NCBI GenBank assembly: GCA_965223025.1
Contig: CBDCVP010000023.1
Span: 744,001-808,000 of the forward strand
From: JABDMH01 sp965223025
Lineage (GTDB): Bacteria; Bacteroidota; Bacteroidia; Chitinophagales; Saprospiraceae
Direction: 5' to 3'
Length of the DNA stretch: 64,000 nucleotides
The translations under genes and the position numbers were made by a program. Below are positions 63,026-64,000 of this stretch, in pieces. Each line of letters begins with the position of its first letter. Positions within the stretch are counted from its first letter, which is position 1. The notes under the pieces are model-generated. The model was not told where the DNA came from, ran no database searches, and saw only the letters and a program-made list of their open reading frames with translations.

Positions 63026-64000
63026 GTTGTCACTGTTGCTGCAACATCGCTCTCCACGATGGATCCCAGGAGGGTGGCGCTCGTGGCATCTTCCACTTTA
63101 ATCTTGACGTAGTCCCCTGGTTGCCAACCGGTTTTTTTACCAAAAACCACCATCTTGTTTTGCGTAGTTCTGCCCTTAAAATGATCAGCAGATCGCTTAG
63201 AATCACCCTCAATCAATACTTCGAAAATTTTACCAGAGTCCTGTTGGTTGAGGTCGTAAGAAAGTTCGTTTTGCAAGGCAATGACTTCTTGCAGGCGCCT
63301 CTTCTTGTCTTTCGGATGAACGTCATCTTTATAGTTTTTGGCAGCTGGAGTTCCCGGACGTTCAGAATACATAAACATGTACGACATGCTGTACTTGGCA
63401 TAACGCATCATGCTCAAAGTTTCCTTATGGTCTGATTCAGTCTCTGTACAAAACCCAACTATGATGTCTGATGAAACAGCACACTCCGGGATGATCTGAT
63501 ATATGCGATCAATCTTATTGATGTACCAGTCGCGATCATAGGTTCGATTCATCAGTTTGAGCACACGTGTGCTCCCTGATTGTACCGGTAGGTGGATGTA
63601 CTTGCAAATGTTATCAAATGCCGCCATCGTGTGCAGGACATCATCGGTGATATCCTTAGGATGCGAGGTCGAAAATCGTACTCGAAGCTGTGGGCTGATC
63701 TCGGCCACCATGGCTAGCAACCCGGCAAAATCTATTGCCCGGTCCAACTGATCATTAGTCCAATGAAATGAATCGACATTCTGGCCCAAGAGCGTGACTT
63801 CCCGGTAGCCCGTCTTATACAACTCATGTGCCTCCGCTACAATACTATATGGATCGCGACTGCGTTCTCTGCCCCTGGTAAAGGGAACTACGCAAAAGGA
63901 GCACATGTTGTCACAGCCTCTCATGATAGATATGAACGCAGTGACGCCATTGCTATGGAGCCTTACAGGGTTGATGTCAGCATACGTTTCTTCGCGAGAT
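63022..64000 (-). CDS. miaB: tRNA-2-methylthio-N6-dimethylallyladenosine synthase MiaB, C-terminal part
   Basis: The frame is open to the window edge (SREETYADINPVR...), so the N-terminus is missing. MRGCDNMCSFCVVPFTRGRERSR carries the radical-SAM CxxxCxxC cluster, followed by VTLLGQNVDSF, the SxxIVGFCTETE segment and a C-terminal TRAM domain (SKRSADHFKGRTTQNKMVVF). The enzyme methylthiolates i6A37 of tRNAs reading UNN codons. The internal Met at 63924 is not the start. Confidence 0.96.
   Translation of the reverse strand, partial: SREETYADINPVRLHSNGVTAFISIMRGCDNMCSFCVVPFTRGRERSRDPYSIVAEAHELYKTGYREVTLLGQNVDSFHWTNDQLDRAIDFAGLLAMVAEISPQLRVRFSTSHPKDITDDVLHTMAAFDNICKYIHLPVQSGSTRVLKLMNRTYDRDWYINKIDRIYQIIPECAVSSDIIVGFCTETESDHKETLSMMRYAKYSMSYMFMYSERPGTPAAKNYKDDVHPKDKKRRLQEVIALQNELSYDLNQQDSGKIFEVLIEGDSKRSADHFKGRTTQNKMVVFGKKTGWQPGDYVKIKVEDATSATLLGSIVESDVAATVTT

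Overview
The window comes from a member of the Bacteroidota, most likely a Saprospiria-type bacterium. The evidence is gliding/type IX secretion (T9SS) genes (gldA, gldF, gldG), three large secreted proteins with T9SS C-terminal sorting domains, perfect TAnnTTTG (-7) promoter elements, and the gene order miaB / sigma-54 AAA regulator / lptE / TPR protein / secG / groES / groEL. The genus is not identifiable from the sequence alone.

Layout. 1-3.9 kb (+): the end of a cytochrome oxidase cluster (ctaB end, two subunit III genes, subunit IV, a Sco-like protein lacking its cysteines, DUF420, and a small CPMC membrane protein). 4.0-4.9 kb (-): two tandem paralogous outer-membrane-type proteins. 5.0-9.8 kb (-): an operon of PIG-L deacetylase, a 43-residue membrane peptide, a sodium:solute symporter and DUF423. 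10.0-12.9 kb (+): an FG-GAP/ASPIC T9SS protein. 13.2-32.0 kb (+): one 6273-codon gene for a giant modular surface protein. 32.4-41.6 kb: aspartate kinase, an orphan HsdR-N-like protein (-), gldA-gldF-gldG-DUF4340, a PolX-like protein, a DUF1573 lipoprotein and a UbiA-family prenyltransferase. 41.9-44.6 kb (-): a GntR/YtrA-type ABC operon with a candidate operator touching its first start codon. 44.8-47.0 kb: rdgB, a hypothetical gene and ilvE. 47.5-52.9 kb (+): a second large T9SS protein with dockerin-like and cohesin-like segments. 53-56.5 kb: a gene-poor stretch with a group IIC intron remnant, an NTF2-like protein, an MFS transporter and a PPOX-fold protein. 56.6-64 kb (-): groEL, groES, secG, a disordered TPR protein, lptE, a sigma-54 regulator and miaB (cut by the window end).

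The standout is the giant gene. Its centre (15328-27342) is 41 tandem units of about 98 residues (294 bp) with a nested organisation. A 97-residue variant followed by four 98-residue units forms a 1467-bp higher-order repeat, present six times in exact register (17956-26757). Copies three periods apart (4401 bp) are more alike than neighbours, which indicates a third duplication level. All periods are multiples of three, so unequal crossing-over would change protein length without breaking the frame. Together with the two other T9SS cargo proteins and the gld genes, this suggests a lineage that invests heavily in exported, size-variable surface fibres. The surface role is inference; the repeat arithmetic is read directly from the sequence.
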